64,000 nt of DNA, taken from the NCBI RefSeq assembly GCF_004521985.1, contig NZ_SBHZ01000015.1:62001-126000 (forward strand). The letters run 5' to 3'. How positions within the stretch are numbered: position 1 is the stretch's first letter; the number at the start of each line of letters is the position of its first letter. The stretch comes from Ectopseudomonas khazarica (GTDB lineage: Bacteria; Pseudomonadota; Gammaproteobacteria; Pseudomonadales; Pseudomonadaceae). The notes beneath the pieces are model-generated. The model saw nothing but the letters and a program-made list of their open reading frames with translations, was not told where the DNA came from and ran no database searches. Position numbers and translations under genes: made by a program. Shown here one piece after another: positions 25,116 to 33,352 of the stretch.

Positions 25116-25982
25116 TCAGTCTTCTCGGTTGGCCTGTAGCTGGCGGCTCAGGCGCGCCTCGCTCCACTGGCGAAGCAGCAGCACCACCAGGGCCATCACG
25201 AGCAGCAGGATCGCGACGCTGAAGGCGGCGACGATGTTGTACTCGTTGTAGAGAATCTCGATGTGCAGCGGCAGGGTGTTGGTGTAACCGCGGATATGCC
25301 CGGAGACCACCGATACCGCACCGAATTCGCCCATCGCACGGGCGGTACACAGGACCACGCCGTAGATAAGCGCCCATTTTACGTTAGGCAGCGTGACATG
25401 CCAGAACATCTGCCAGCCACTGGCGCCGAGCAGGCGCGCAGCCTCTTCCTCGGTGCTGCCCTGCTGCTCCATCAGCGGGATCAGCTCGCGGGCGACGAAG
25501 GGAAAGGTGACGAACAGGGTGGCCAGGACGATGCCCGGCACGGCGTAGACGATCTGCAGGTCGTGCCTGTCCAGGTACGGCGCGAAGAGGCTCTGCGAGC
25601 CGAACAGCAGCACGTAGATCAGCCCGGCGACCACCGGCGACACCGAGAACGGCATGTCGATCAGGGTGACCAGCAGGCTCTTGCCGCGAAACTCGAACTT
25701 GCTCACCGCCCAGGCAGCCGCGACGCCGAACACCAGGTTCAGCGGCACCGAGATGGCGGTGGCCAGCAGGGTCAGTTGCAGGGCGGCGATGGCGTCCGGC
25801 TCGCGGATCGCCTCCCAGAAGAACGCCAGGCCGCGACTCAGGCCCTGGGTCAGCACCATGTACAGCGGCAACAGGAGAATGACGGCGAATACCGTCCAGG
25901 CGATGACGATCAGCGCAATGGCGCCGGGCGAGCGACTGGCGGGGCGCGCAGCGGCCTGCCGGCCAAGGGTTGCAAGGCTCAT
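25116..25982 (-). CDS. cysW: sulfate ABC transporter permease CysW
   Basis: 288 aa inner-membrane permease with six helices. The ATPase-contact EAA loop is seen as EEEAARLLGASGWQMFWHVTLP (about 180-201). GAGGAG lies just before the ATG. It pairs with CysT to form the sulfate channel and lies 9 bp after cysT in the operon. Confidence 0.95.
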   Translation of the reverse strand: MSLATLGRQAAARPASRSPGAIALIVIAWTVFAVILLLPLYMVLTQGLSRGLAFFWEAIREPDAIAALQLTLLATAISVPLNLVFGVAAAWAVSKFEFRGKSLLVTLIDMPFSVSPVVAGLIYVLLFGSQSLFAPYLDRHDLQIVYAVPGIVLATLFVTFPFVARELIPLMEQQGSTEEEAARLLGASGWQMFWHVTLPNVKWALIYGVVLCTARAMGEFGAVSVVSGHIRGYTNTLPLHIEILYNEYNIVAAFSVAILLLVMALVVLLLRQWSEARLSRQLQANRED

Positions 25983-25991
25983 GACGGCTCC

Positions 25992-26804
25992 TCAGATGGG
26001 CGGCTGGATGCGGCGCTGCAGCAGGTTGATCAGCAGCAGGAGGATGAATGACACCAGCAGCATGATCACGCCGATGGCGGTGGCGCCGGGATAGTCGTAC
26101 TGATCCAGCTTGGCGACGATCAGCAGCGGCAGGATCTCGGTCTGCAGCGGGATGTTGCCGGCGATGAACACCACCGAGCCGTACTCGCCGACGCCACGGG
26201 CGAAGGCCAGGGCGAAGCCGGTCAGCCAGGCCGGCAGCAGGCTCGGCAGCAGCACGTGACGGAACACCTGCAGCGGCCTGGCACCGAGGCAGGCGGCGGC
26301 CTCCTCGACCTCCCTGGGGATGTCCGCCAGCACCGGCTGCAGGGTGCGCACCACGAACGGCAGGGTGACGAACACCAGCGCCAGGGTGATGCCCAGCGGG
26401 GTATAGGCGATCTTGAACGGGAGCAGCGAGCCGAGCAGGCCGTTGGGCGCGTACAGCGCGGTCAGGGCGATGCCGGCCACGGCGGTGGGCAGGGCGAAGG
26501 GCATGTCGACCATGGCGTCGATGATGCGCCTGCCGGGGAAGCTGTAGCGCACCAGCACCCAGGCGATGATGGTGCCGAGAATGCCGTTGAGCAGGGCGGC
26601 GGCCAGGGCGGTGCCGAACGACAGCTGCAGCGAGAACTGCAGCTGGCGGTTGCCGAGCAGGCGCCACCACTGTTCGGCGCTGAGCTGCAGCGAGAAGAGC
26701 AGCATCGCCCCCAGCGGGATCAGCACGATCAACGCCAGGTAGCTGATGCTGTAGCCCAGCGTCAGCCCGAAGCCGGGTATGACCGGGGAGGTTCGACGAG
26801 ACAT
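25992..26804 (-). CDS. cysT: sulfate ABC transporter permease CysT (CysU)
   Basis: 270 aa starting MSRRTSPVIPGFGLTLGY, the usual CysT beginning; 19 in-frame upstream residues are not expected. Six membrane helices and the EAA loop (EVEEAAACLGARPLQVFRHVLLP) are present. It partners CysW. It is separated from sbp by 72 bp holding a 13-bp hairpin. Confidence 0.94.
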   Translation of the reverse strand: MSRRTSPVIPGFGLTLGYSISYLALIVLIPLGAMLLFSLQLSAEQWWRLLGNRQLQFSLQLSFGTALAAALLNGILGTIIAWVLVRYSFPGRRIIDAMVDMPFALPTAVAGIALTALYAPNGLLGSLLPFKIAYTPLGITLALVFVTLPFVVRTLQPVLADIPREVEEAAACLGARPLQVFRHVLLPSLLPAWLTGFALAFARGVGEYGSVVFIAGNIPLQTEILPLLIVAKLDQYDYPGATAIGVIMLLVSFILLLLINLLQRRIQPPI

Positions 26805-26834
26805 GGTCAGTCCTTTTGTGCAGGTCCACGGCAC

Positions 26835-26864
26835 GGCGTGCCACCGGCTATCCGGTGGCACGCC
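26835..26864 (-). repeat. 13-bp intercistronic hairpin between sbp and cysT
   Basis: GGCGTGCCACCGG and CCGGTGGCACGCC pair perfectly across the tetraloop CTAT. No T-run follows on the transcribed strand. Such stems after binding-protein genes protect the upstream mRNA from 3' exonucleases and favour high binding-protein yield. Confidence 0.75.
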
Positions 26865-26876
26865 GGGGCGCTCGGA

Positions 26877-27878
26877 TCACTGGTTGATCTTCTGGAAGAT
26901 GTCGTCGAACACGCCGCCATCGTCGAAGTACTTCGGCTGCGCCTGTTTCCAGCCACCGAAGTCCTTGTCGATGGTGACCAGGTGCAGATCCTTGAACTGC
27001 TCCTTGAACTCGGCCGCCACCTTTTCGTTGCGCGGACGGTAGAAGTTCTTCGCCGCGATGCGCTGGCCTTCCTCGCTGTACAGGTGTTGCAGATAGGCTT
27101 CGGCGATGGCGCGGGTGCCCTTGCGGTCGACGTTGGCATCGACCACGGCCACCGGCGGTTCGGCGAGGATCGACAGCGACGGGGTGACGATCTCCAGCTG
27201 TTCGCCGCCTTCCTCGGCCAGCGACAGGTAAGCTTCGTTCTCCCAGGCCAGCAGCACGTCGCCCAGGCCACGCTGGACGAAGCTGATGGTGGCGCCACGG
27301 GCGCCGGTATCCAGCACCGGGGCGTGACGGTACAGCTCGGTGACGAACGCCAGCGCCTGCTCTTCACTGCCGTATTGCTGGCGGGCGTAGGCCCAGGCGG
27401 CGAGGAAGTTCCAACGCGCGCCGCCGGAGGTCTTCGGGTTCGGCGTGATGACTTCGACGCCGTCCTTGACCAGGTCGTCCCAGTCGCTGATCTGCTTCGG
27501 GTTGCCCTTGCGCACCAGGAACACGATGGTCGAGGTGTAGGGCGTGCTGTTGTCCGGCAGGCGTGCCTGCCAGTTCGGCTCGATCAGCGTCTGGTTGTGG
27601 TTGATCGCGTCGATATCGCCGGACAGCGCCAGGGTCACCACGTCGGCGCGCAGGCCGTCGATCACCGCGCGGGCCTGCTTGCCCGAGCCTCCGTGGGACT
27701 GCTGGATGGTCACGGCCGGATTGCCCTGGGCCTGCCAGAATTTGTTGAAGGCGGCGTTGTACTCGACGTACAGCTCGCGGGTCGGGTCGTAGGACACGTT
27801 GAGCAGCGGCGCGGCGGCGGCCGGGCCGGCGATCAGGCTGCTGGCCAGCGTGGCCAGGGCGAAACGGCGAATGGACAT
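26877..27878 (-). CDS. sbp: periplasmic sulfate-binding protein
   Basis: 333 aa with a signal peptide (MSIRRFALATLASSLIAGPAAAA). The mature protein starts LLNVSYDPTRELYVEYNAAF, and the Sbp signatures SHGGSGKQARAV and NPKTSGGARWNFLAAWAYA are intact. It delivers sulfate to CysTWA. The ATG at MSIRRF is chosen over one five codons upstream because it starts the signal peptide. First transporter gene of the operon, downstream of oscA. Confidence 0.95.
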   Translation of the reverse strand: MSIRRFALATLASSLIAGPAAAAPLLNVSYDPTRELYVEYNAAFNKFWQAQGNPAVTIQQSHGGSGKQARAVIDGLRADVVTLALSGDIDAINHNQTLIEPNWQARLPDNSTPYTSTIVFLVRKGNPKQISDWDDLVKDGVEVITPNPKTSGGARWNFLAAWAYARQQYGSEEQALAFVTELYRHAPVLDTGARGATISFVQRGLGDVLLAWENEAYLSLAEEGGEQLEIVTPSLSILAEPPVAVVDANVDRKGTRAIAEAYLQHLYSEEGQRIAAKNFYRPRNEKVAAEFKEQFKDLHLVTIDKDFGGWKQAQPKYFDDGGVFDDIFQKINQ

Positions 27879-27952
27879 GGTGCAGCTCCTCACGGATTGG
27901 GTGCGGGTGTTGGCGGTAGCCCTCCGGTGGTCCGGTCGGGCTGCATCATGGG

Positions 27953-28132
27953 TCAGTTCTTGGTGTTCGGTTGTTGCAGGCGGATCTTTTCCTTGCGCTC
28001 GATCTGCACGACCTGGCCGTTGTGCACGGTGATTTCCACCGCGCCGAATTTCAGGCCCTGCAGGGCGGTCTGGATCTCGCGCAGGATGCTGGCGTCATCC
28101 TGGCCTTCGAGGTGTCTCAGCGTCGCAGTCAT
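27953..28132 (-). CDS. oscA: OscA (YezD-family small protein for organosulfur use)
   Basis: 59-aa ORF read directly from the minus strand: MTATLRHLEGQDDASILREI, then a core around GLKFGAVEITVHNGQVVQIERKEKIR. This is the DUF2292/YezD fold expected for OscA, a small protein needed for growth on some organosulfur sources in Pseudomonas and encoded next to sbp. It lies 74 bp upstream of sbp on the same strand and is the first gene of the sulfate unit. Sulfur-starvation (CysB-type) control is expected from the family. Confidence 0.87.
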   Translation of the reverse strand: MTATLRHLEGQDDASILREIQTALQGLKFGAVEITVHNGQVVQIERKEKIRLQQPNTKN

Positions 28133-28215
28133 TTCCAGGCTCCTTGTGGATGGGCGCCATGACGGTGGACGGCGACCGCCGTTGGCGTGGAGCGGATAGT
28201 AGGGAGGCGCTAATA

Positions 28216-28238
28216 TTCTTAAAAATAATGTTTAAGAA
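28216..28238. promoter_or_regulatory. AT-rich dyad upstream of oscA-sbp
   Basis: TTCTTAAA and TTTAAGAA form a perfect 8-bp inverted repeat around a 7-base spacer, 84 bp upstream of oscA. The surrounding 28200-28340 interval is strikingly A+T rich compared with the rest of the window. It is a candidate binding site for a sulfur regulator such as CysB and for the divergent promoters of oscA and the hydrolase gene. No specific regulator is proven. Confidence 0.5.
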
Positions 28239-28376
28239 CATTTATAGATCGAAAAAGAATATTAGGCGGCGATGTTTGCTTGGTGTTTTTTTTGCATAAG
28301 CAAATGAATTCTTATTCTTTTTGTGCTTGCAAGCTTCTGCCTAGACTGGGGCCATTCGACTCAGGAGGCGCCGACC

Positions 28377-28958
28377 ATGCGCAGCGAAGCAATCCGTTAT
28401 CTGATCCTGCCAGGCTGGCAGGGCTCGTCCGCCGAGCACTGGCAGAGCCACTGGCAGCGCAGCCTGCCGAACAGTACGCGGGTCGAGCAGCAGGACTGGG
28501 CCAGCCCGCAGCGCGCCGACTGGGTCGCCGAACTGAATCGGGCGGTGGCCGCCGATCCACGCCCCGCGATCCTCATCGCCCACAGCCTGGGCTGCGTGAC
28601 CGTCGCCCACTGGGCGCAGCAGGCGCCGCTGGAGCTGCTGCGCCGGGTGCGCGGTGCGCTGCTGGTGGCGCCGGCGGACGTGGAGCGCCCAGGCTGCCCT
28701 GAGCCGCTGCAGAACTTCGCGCCGCTGCCGCGTGACCTGCTGCCGTTTCCCAGTCAGCTGATCGGCTCCGACAACGATCCTGCCGCCAGCGCCGCACGCG
28801 CTGTCGAGATGGCGCGTCACTGGGGCAGCGGTGCAGTGGTGCTCAGCGGGGTGGGGCATATCAACGTGAAATCCGGGCATCACTACTGGGAGCAGGGCTT
28901 CGCTCATCTCTATCGCCTGCAGAACCGCATCGAGCAGCAGCAACGCCGGCGCGCCTGA
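28377..28958 (+). CDS. RBBP9/YdeN-family alpha/beta hydrolase
   Basis: 193 aa serine hydrolase of the RBBP9 type. The opening YLILPGWQGSSAEHWQSHW is the family signature. The nucleophile is in AHSLGCVTV (about Ser66), and the acid and His come from GSDNDP (about 130) and GVGHINVKSGH (about 164). AGGAGG at 28363-28368 fixes the ATG at MRSEAIRY. It diverges from oscA across the A+T-rich region, so it may share sulfur-responsive control (inference). Substrate unknown. Confidence 0.85.
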   Translation: MRSEAIRYLILPGWQGSSAEHWQSHWQRSLPNSTRVEQQDWASPQRADWVAELNRAVAADPRPAILIAHSLGCVTVAHWAQQAPLELLRRVRGALLVAPADVERPGCPEPLQNFAPLPRDLLPFPSQLIGSDNDPAASAARAVEMARHWGSGAVVLSGVGHINVKSGHHYWEQGFAHLYRLQNRIEQQQRRRA

Positions 28959-29040
28959 GTTTTCGGGGCGGGGCCGGGCCAGGCAGCCGCCCGCTTCCTT
29001 TTTCTTCTCGGGTGAGCCGCCCGGTACTGGAGTCCTGGCC

Positions 29041-29865
29041 ATGCCGCCTACATTGAATGCGCCGCCGCTGACCTTCGCCGATGCGCCGCAGAACCCCCTG
29101 AGCATCCGGGCCAAGGCGCTGGTGTTCGTCGACCCGCGTTCGCGTCAGCTGCGCGAGCGGGCCGACGCCCTGGCGCCGGGGCATCAGCCGCTGCTGATCC
29201 GGGGCGAGACCGGCACCGGCAAGGAACTGCTGGCCCGCTATATCCACCGGCACAGCGAGCGCGGCGGCCTGTTCGTGGCCCTGAGCGCCGCGACGATCAG
29301 CCCGCAGTGGGGTGAGGCCGAACTGTTCGGCCACGTCGGCGGTGCCCATGCCGGTGGTGCCGGCAGCCGGGCCGGCTGGTTCGGTTCGGCCCATGGCGGC
29401 ACCCTCTATCTGGACGAGATCGCCGACCTGCCGCGCGCGTTGCAGCGCAAGCTGCTGGCGGCGCTGGAGACCCGCGAGGTGTACCGCGTCGGTGCCAGCC
29501 AGGCGACGCCGGTGGACGTGCGTCTGCTGGCCGCGAGCAGCATCGACCTGGCCCGTGCGGTGGCGGCCGGCACCTTCGACGAAGGCCTGTACGCGTATCT
29601 GTGCGACGGCCAGCTGCATTTCCCCGCGCTACGCGAGCGGGTCGGCGACATCCTGCCGCTGGCCGAATACTTCCTCGGCATCCATGCCCTGCGCCTGGGC
29701 CTGGCGATTCCCGCACTCGGCGAGCAGGCCCAGGCCGTGCTGGAGGCGCATCGCTGGCCGGGCAATACCCGCGAGCTGGAGAACGTCATTCACTTCGCGT
29801 TGCTGCTGGCCGGTCATGCGGAGATTCGGCCGGAACATCTGGAGTTGCCGGGTGCCCAGGCATAG
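29041..29865 (+). CDS. SfnR-like AAA+ regulator lacking the sigma54-contact motif
   Basis: 274 aa, mostly the central AAA+ domain of NtrC-type activators. Walker A is GETGTGKE (about 57), Walker B GGTLYLDEIADLP and the sensor region FPALRERVGDILPLAEYFL. The beginning (RAKALVFVDPRSRQLRERA) is like SfnR, the dimethyl sulfone regulator. The GAFTGA loop, which touches sigma54, reads GAHAGG (29341-29358), and no Fis-type DNA-binding helix follows the AAA+ domain. It therefore should not activate sigma54 promoters in the normal way. It lies 82 bp after the hydrolase gene on the same strand. Confidence 0.75.
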   Translation: MPPTLNAPPLTFADAPQNPLSIRAKALVFVDPRSRQLRERADALAPGHQPLLIRGETGTGKELLARYIHRHSERGGLFVALSAATISPQWGEAELFGHVGGAHAGGAGSRAGWFGSAHGGTLYLDEIADLPRALQRKLLAALETREVYRVGASQATPVDVRLLAASSIDLARAVAAGTFDEGLYAYLCDGQLHFPALRERVGDILPLAEYFLGIHALRLGLAIPALGEQAQAVLEAHRWPGNTRELENVIHFALLLAGHAEIRPEHLELPGAQA

Positions 29866-29961
29866 GCCTGGCATATATCACCTGAGTGCAGCCGGCGTGG
29901 TGCCGGCGTAGTACATAGCGGGGAGGGTGATTTGCGCTGACATTGCAGCGGTCTGTTGTCG

Positions 29962-30444
29962 CTAGTGGCAGCCAGTGCAGGAACCACTGCCACCCACAAG
30001 CTGAATAGGGCCCATGTCCACCTGGCCTGTGGGTAGAGAACCGCCGCCGAAGCCGGGGAAAAAAGGCCGACTCGCTCCGCCGCCACCTCCTCCGCTGCCA
30101 CTACCTGGCGCCGGGGCATCTTCAGGGTTTCTGAGTGTGCCCGGACCTTCGCCATCGCCAAAGTTGATCGGAACCCAGAGCTGGGTGGGAGAGCCGCTGT
30201 AACGGAATGTAGTCCACTGTGACCCGTTGGTGATGGTGACTGTATCGCCAGGCCGCCATTGGTTGACGACGCTGTTGACCGTGGAACGTATGAAGGTGAT
30301 CGGCCCGCTCAGTTCATCCAGAGCAGTCATGTCCATAGAGCAGTCCGAGCAGAACCAGCGGTCATAGGATGCGGCAATTGCCACAGTGAAGAGCGCCAGG
30401 AAGACGGTGGTGAGAAGTCCTTTTCGGGTGATCACTGTGTGCAT
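29962..30444 (-). CDS. unknown secreted/anchored protein with terminal CxxCH
   Basis: 160 aa. A hydrophobic N-terminus (GLLTTVFLALFTVAIAASY) is followed by CSDC near residue 32. Residues about 50-95 look like a small beta domain (GDTVTITNGSQWTTFRYSG). A Gly/Ser/Pro-rich linker comes next (GSGSGGGGGG), and the last eight residues are SGSCTGCH. Two CxxC motifs at the two ends suggest disulfides or metal or heme binding; one CxxCH is also the heme c motif, but nothing else supports a cytochrome. It overlaps the upstream gene by 13 bp as the second gene of a two-gene operon. Function unknown. Confidence 0.7.
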   Translation of the reverse strand: MHTVITRKGLLTTVFLALFTVAIAASYDRWFCSDCSMDMTALDELSGPITFIRSTVNSVVNQWRPGDTVTITNGSQWTTFRYSGSPTQLWVPINFGDGEGPGTLRNPEDAPAPGSGSGGGGGGASRPFFPGFGGGSLPTGQVDMGPIQLVGGSGSCTGCH

Positions 30445-31295
30445 GCTTTGTGGTAGTTGATCAGGGCCTGGTTTTCCGCTTCCAGGATCTGGTGCTGGTA
30501 CAGCTTCTGCCGTTCCTGCTCCAGTAGTTTTTCAAGCGACGGGGCACCTTCGAAGCGCTGCCGGTAGATCAGCTCGGCGGTGTAGAAGTCGGTGTAGGCA
30601 GCTTGATTTTGTAGCTGTGGATTGTCGGGATCGAACCGGTAGTTGGCGCGGATGACATAGGCGCCTGGGTGGCATTGGCTTGCAGCTTTGTCGATATAGT
30701 CGCGCTGCATGTCTAGCCAAGGGTCTGGTTCGTCAGGGGAAAGCGGTGGGTTGGGGTTCTCGGCGATGGCCATGGCTACCTGGGCGGCTGCCAATCCGGC
30801 ATCTGCCGCCGCTTTCATGCGCTCCACCCAGTTCTCTTGGGAGAGCACACCCAGCTCCAGGCATTCGCTTCGGGGAGGGTAGCCCTCCGTTGCAGCGTCG
30901 CTGGGCGGATTCTGCTGCCGGAGATAACACATATGCAGCAGGTTGGCTGCCATGTAGTCGCCCTCCGGCGAAGCTTTGGCATCAAGCTCGGCAAGTGTTT
31001 CCTTCACTGGGCCCTGTATGAACCTCAGCTCGGATCGCCAATCGGCATAGTCCAGTTTCTTCTGGTTTATGGCAGTTCTGGGGTGTTGCGGGGGATGTGT
31101 GCTTTCGGGCTGAGCTTGGGTTGGATGCGAGATGGCAGGAGGCGGTGATAACCGTCCGGCGGTCTCTGTCTGTGCAGACCAGAGCGCTCTGACCGGCGAC
31201 GGCTCCTGCATGGTAGGGAGGGCCAGGATGGAGAACGCGGTGATGAAGCTCATGAGTCCAACGAGCAGGAAGATCAATAGGGGTTTCTTGAGCAT
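30432..31295 (-). CDS. unknown membrane-anchored protein (partner of the CxxCH protein)
   Basis: 287 aa. One N-terminal membrane segment (LLIFLLVGLMSFITAFSILAL) is followed by a Pro-rich linker (about 45-75) and a helical, charged domain. Cysteines recur at CYLRQQ, SECLEL, SQCHPG and KACTQ, an even number. AAADAGLAAAQVAMAIAENPNP resembles a Sel1/TPR-like helix pair, but repeats are not clear. It overlaps the downstream gene by 13 bp. The pair sits in a slightly less GC-rich island between the SfnR-like gene and modC. Not recognised. Confidence 0.7.
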   Translation of the reverse strand: MLKKPLLIFLLVGLMSFITAFSILALPTMQEPSPVRALWSAQTETAGRLSPPPAISHPTQAQPESTHPPQHPRTAINQKKLDYADWRSELRFIQGPVKETLAELDAKASPEGDYMAANLLHMCYLRQQNPPSDAATEGYPPRSECLELGVLSQENWVERMKAAADAGLAAAQVAMAIAENPNPPLSPDEPDPWLDMQRDYIDKAASQCHPGAYVIRANYRFDPDNPQLQNQAAYTDFYTAELIYRQRFEGAPSLEKLLEQERQKLYQHQILEAENQALINYHKACTQ

Positions 31296-31370
31296 GGCGT
31301 TATTTCAGATATCAGGAGATTGGCTTCTGACAGAAGTGGTGATGCAGGCTCTTTGGATATAGATCGTCAT

Positions 31371-31389
31371 GCTAATGATAATTGTTTGT
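31371..31389. promoter_or_regulatory. Fur-box-like site upstream of the CxxC operon
   Basis: GCTAATGATAATTGTTTGT shows two adjacent GATAAT-type hexamers (5/6 and 6/6) and 13 of 19 matches to the classical Fur consensus. It lies 76 bp upstream of the 287-aa protein. The third hexamer is poor, so the call is tentative. Confidence 0.4.
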
Positions 31390-31490
31390 GTTTGAAAGTT
31401 GTTGTCCATCCCCTCTTCTGAGGCTTTGCTCGCGACTGCAGCGACACCGTAAATGTGAGAAGAGCTGGACGTCCTCGTTGGCCGTGCTGC

Positions 31491-32627
31491 TTAAGGCGCC
31501 AACAGCGACACCGACTTGATCTGCGCCCAGATCGCCTGGCCGGCATGGATGCCCAGCTGATCGAAGGAGTAGCGGGTGATCCGCGCCAGCAGGCGTTGTT
31601 CGCCCAGGCGCAGGGTCAGCAGCACCTGCGCATCCAGCACCTGCCAGCTGTCCACCGTGACCGGCAGCAGGTTGAGCAGGCTGCTGCCCTCGGCGCGTTG
31701 CAGGCTGAGGCTGACATCGCGCGCCTTGATCTTCACCCGTACGCGTTGCTGGGCCGGCAGCGCCGCGTGCGGCAGGCGCAGACGGGCCTCGCTGCCGGGC
31801 AGGCAGAGTTCGACCAGGCCGTAGCGTGCGTCGTAGGCGCTGGCCTGCCCGTCGATCACCGCTTCGGCGTCGTCGTCGCTGGCGAAGGGCAGGTCGGTGC
31901 GCAGCAGCAACTCCTTGAGCGGGCCGCTGGCGCGTACCTGGCCGTCCTCGAGCAGCACCAGATGGTCGGCCAGGCGCGCCACTTCATCCGGGGCGTGGCT
32001 GACGTAGATCACCGGGATATCCAGTTCTTCGTGCAGGCGTTCGAGGTAGGGCAGCACCTCCTGCTTGCGCTTGAGATCGAGCGACGCCAGGGGTTCGTCC
32101 ATCAGCAGCAGGCGCGGGCTGGTGACCAGGGCGCGGGCGATGCCGACGCGCTGCCGCTCGCCGCCGGACAGGGCCGACGGCAGGCGTTCGAGCAGATGAC
32201 CGATGCCGAGCAGCTCCAGCGCCTGGTCCAGGGCGACCTTGCGTTCGCGGGCGGCGATGCGCCGCTGGCCGAACTCCAGATTGCCGCGCACGCTGAGGTG
32301 GGGGAACAGGTTGGCATCCTGGAACACGTAGCCGATGGCGCGCCGGTGGGCCGGCAGGAAGTCTCCGCTGGCACTGTCCTGCCAGCGTTCGCCGGCCACC
32401 TGCAGGTAGCCTTCACGGGGGCGGTCGAGCCCGGCGAAGCAGCGCAGGCAGCTGGTCTTGCCCGAACCGGAATGACCGAACAGGGCGCTGACGCCACGGC
32501 TGGGCAGGTCGAGGTCGACGTCCAGGCGAAAGCCGGGGTGTTGCAGCAGAAAGCGTGCGCGAATGCGCCCGTCGTCGATGATCGGCGTCTCGGCGCCGCG
32601 TTTGCCGAACAGCGAGGCCAGCATCAC
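31491..32627 (-). CDS. modC: molybdate ABC transporter ATPase
   Basis: 378 aa. Walker A is GHSGSGKTS, the signature LSGGERQRVGIARAL and Walker B LLLMDEPLASLD; a C-terminal Mop/TOBE oxyanion-binding domain (about 290-355) includes RVRVKIKARDVSLSLQ. It energises molybdate import with ModB. The start overlaps the modB stop as ATGA (32624-32627). Last gene of modABC. Confidence 0.95.
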   Translation of the reverse strand: MMLASLFGKRGAETPIIDDGRIRARFLLQHPGFRLDVDLDLPSRGVSALFGHSGSGKTSCLRCFAGLDRPREGYLQVAGERWQDSASGDFLPAHRRAIGYVFQDANLFPHLSVRGNLEFGQRRIAARERKVALDQALELLGIGHLLERLPSALSGGERQRVGIARALVTSPRLLLMDEPLASLDLKRKQEVLPYLERLHEELDIPVIYVSHAPDEVARLADHLVLLEDGQVRASGPLKELLLRTDLPFASDDDAEAVIDGQASAYDARYGLVELCLPGSEARLRLPHAALPAQQRVRVKIKARDVSLSLQRAEGSSLLNLLPVTVDSWQVLDAQVLLTLRLGEQRLLARITRYSFDQLGIHAGQAIWAQIKSVSLLAP

Positions 32628-33310
32628 AGCGCCCTCGTCTTGCCGCTGCGCCCGCTGTACAGCGCCAGCAGCACGATGAAGGAGAAGGCCACCATGCCGC
32701 CGGCCAGCCAGTGCGCCTGGGCGTAGTTCATGGTTTCCACGTGGTTGTAGATCTGCACCGAGACCACCTGGGTCTTGCCGGGAATGTTGCCGCCGATCAT
32801 CAGCACCACGCCGAACTCACCGACGGTGTGGGCGAAGGCGAGTATCGTGGCGGTGACGAAACCGGGGCGCGCCAGGGGCAGCACCACGCTGAAGAAGGCA
32901 TCCCAGGGGTTGGCGCGCAGCGTCGCGGCCGCCTCCAGCGGTGCGCGGCCGATGGCTTCGAAGGCGTTCTGCAACGGCTGCACGACGAAGGGCAGCGAAT
33001 AGAACACCGAGCCGATCACCAGGCCGGTGAAGCTGAAGGTGAGGGTGCCCAGGCCGAGGCTCTGCGTCAGTTGCCCGAAGAAACCGTTGGGCCCCATGCT
33101 CACCAGCAGGTAGAAGCCGATCACCGTCGGCGGCAGCACCAGCGGCAAGGCCACCAGCGCACCGACCGGGCGTTTCAGCCAGGACTCGGTGCGCGTCAGC
33201 CACAGGGCGATGGGCGTGCCGATGATCAGCAGCAGCAGCGTGGTCAGCGAAGCCAGCTCCAGGGTCAGCAGGATGGCGTCGAGGTCGTTGGTTGACAGCG
33301 GCATGCTCAT
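32624..33310 (-). CDS. modB: molybdate ABC transporter permease
   Basis: 228 aa with five or six membrane helices and the EAA loop EAAATLRANPWDAFFSVVLPLARPG (shown split: EAAATLRANP then DAFFSVVLPLARPG). The family motif LPLVLPPTVIGFYLL is present. Two in-frame ATGs (residues 1 and 3) are equally possible. It lies between modA and modC; a hairpin separates it from modA. Confidence 0.94.
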   Translation of the reverse strand: MSMPLSTNDLDAILLTLELASLTTLLLLIIGTPIALWLTRTESWLKRPVGALVALPLVLPPTVIGFYLLVSMGPNGFFGQLTQSLGLGTLTFSFTGLVIGSVFYSLPFVVQPLQNAFEAIGRAPLEAAATLRANPWDAFFSVVLPLARPGFVTATILAFAHTVGEFGVVLMIGGNIPGKTQVVSVQIYNHVETMNYAQAHWLAGGMVAFSFIVLLALYSGRSGKTRAL

Positions 33311-33325
33311 TCCGAAAGACGAACC

Positions 33326-33346
33326 TGGCCGGATGCGCTCCGGCCA
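33326..33346 (-). repeat. 8-bp intercistronic hairpin between modA and modB
   Basis: TGGCCGGA and TCCGGCCA pair perfectly around a 5-base loop in the 42-bp gap after the modA stop. No T-run follows. It probably stabilises the modA segment of the mRNA, as the 26835 stem may do for sbp. Confidence 0.7.
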
Positions 33347-33352
33347 CGGGCA

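Noticed and set aside
29962..29988. CTGCH at the C-terminus as proof of a c-type cytochrome
   Set aside because: Only one CxxCH, at the extreme end, with no cytochrome fold or axial ligand; treated as a possible metal/redox motif only.
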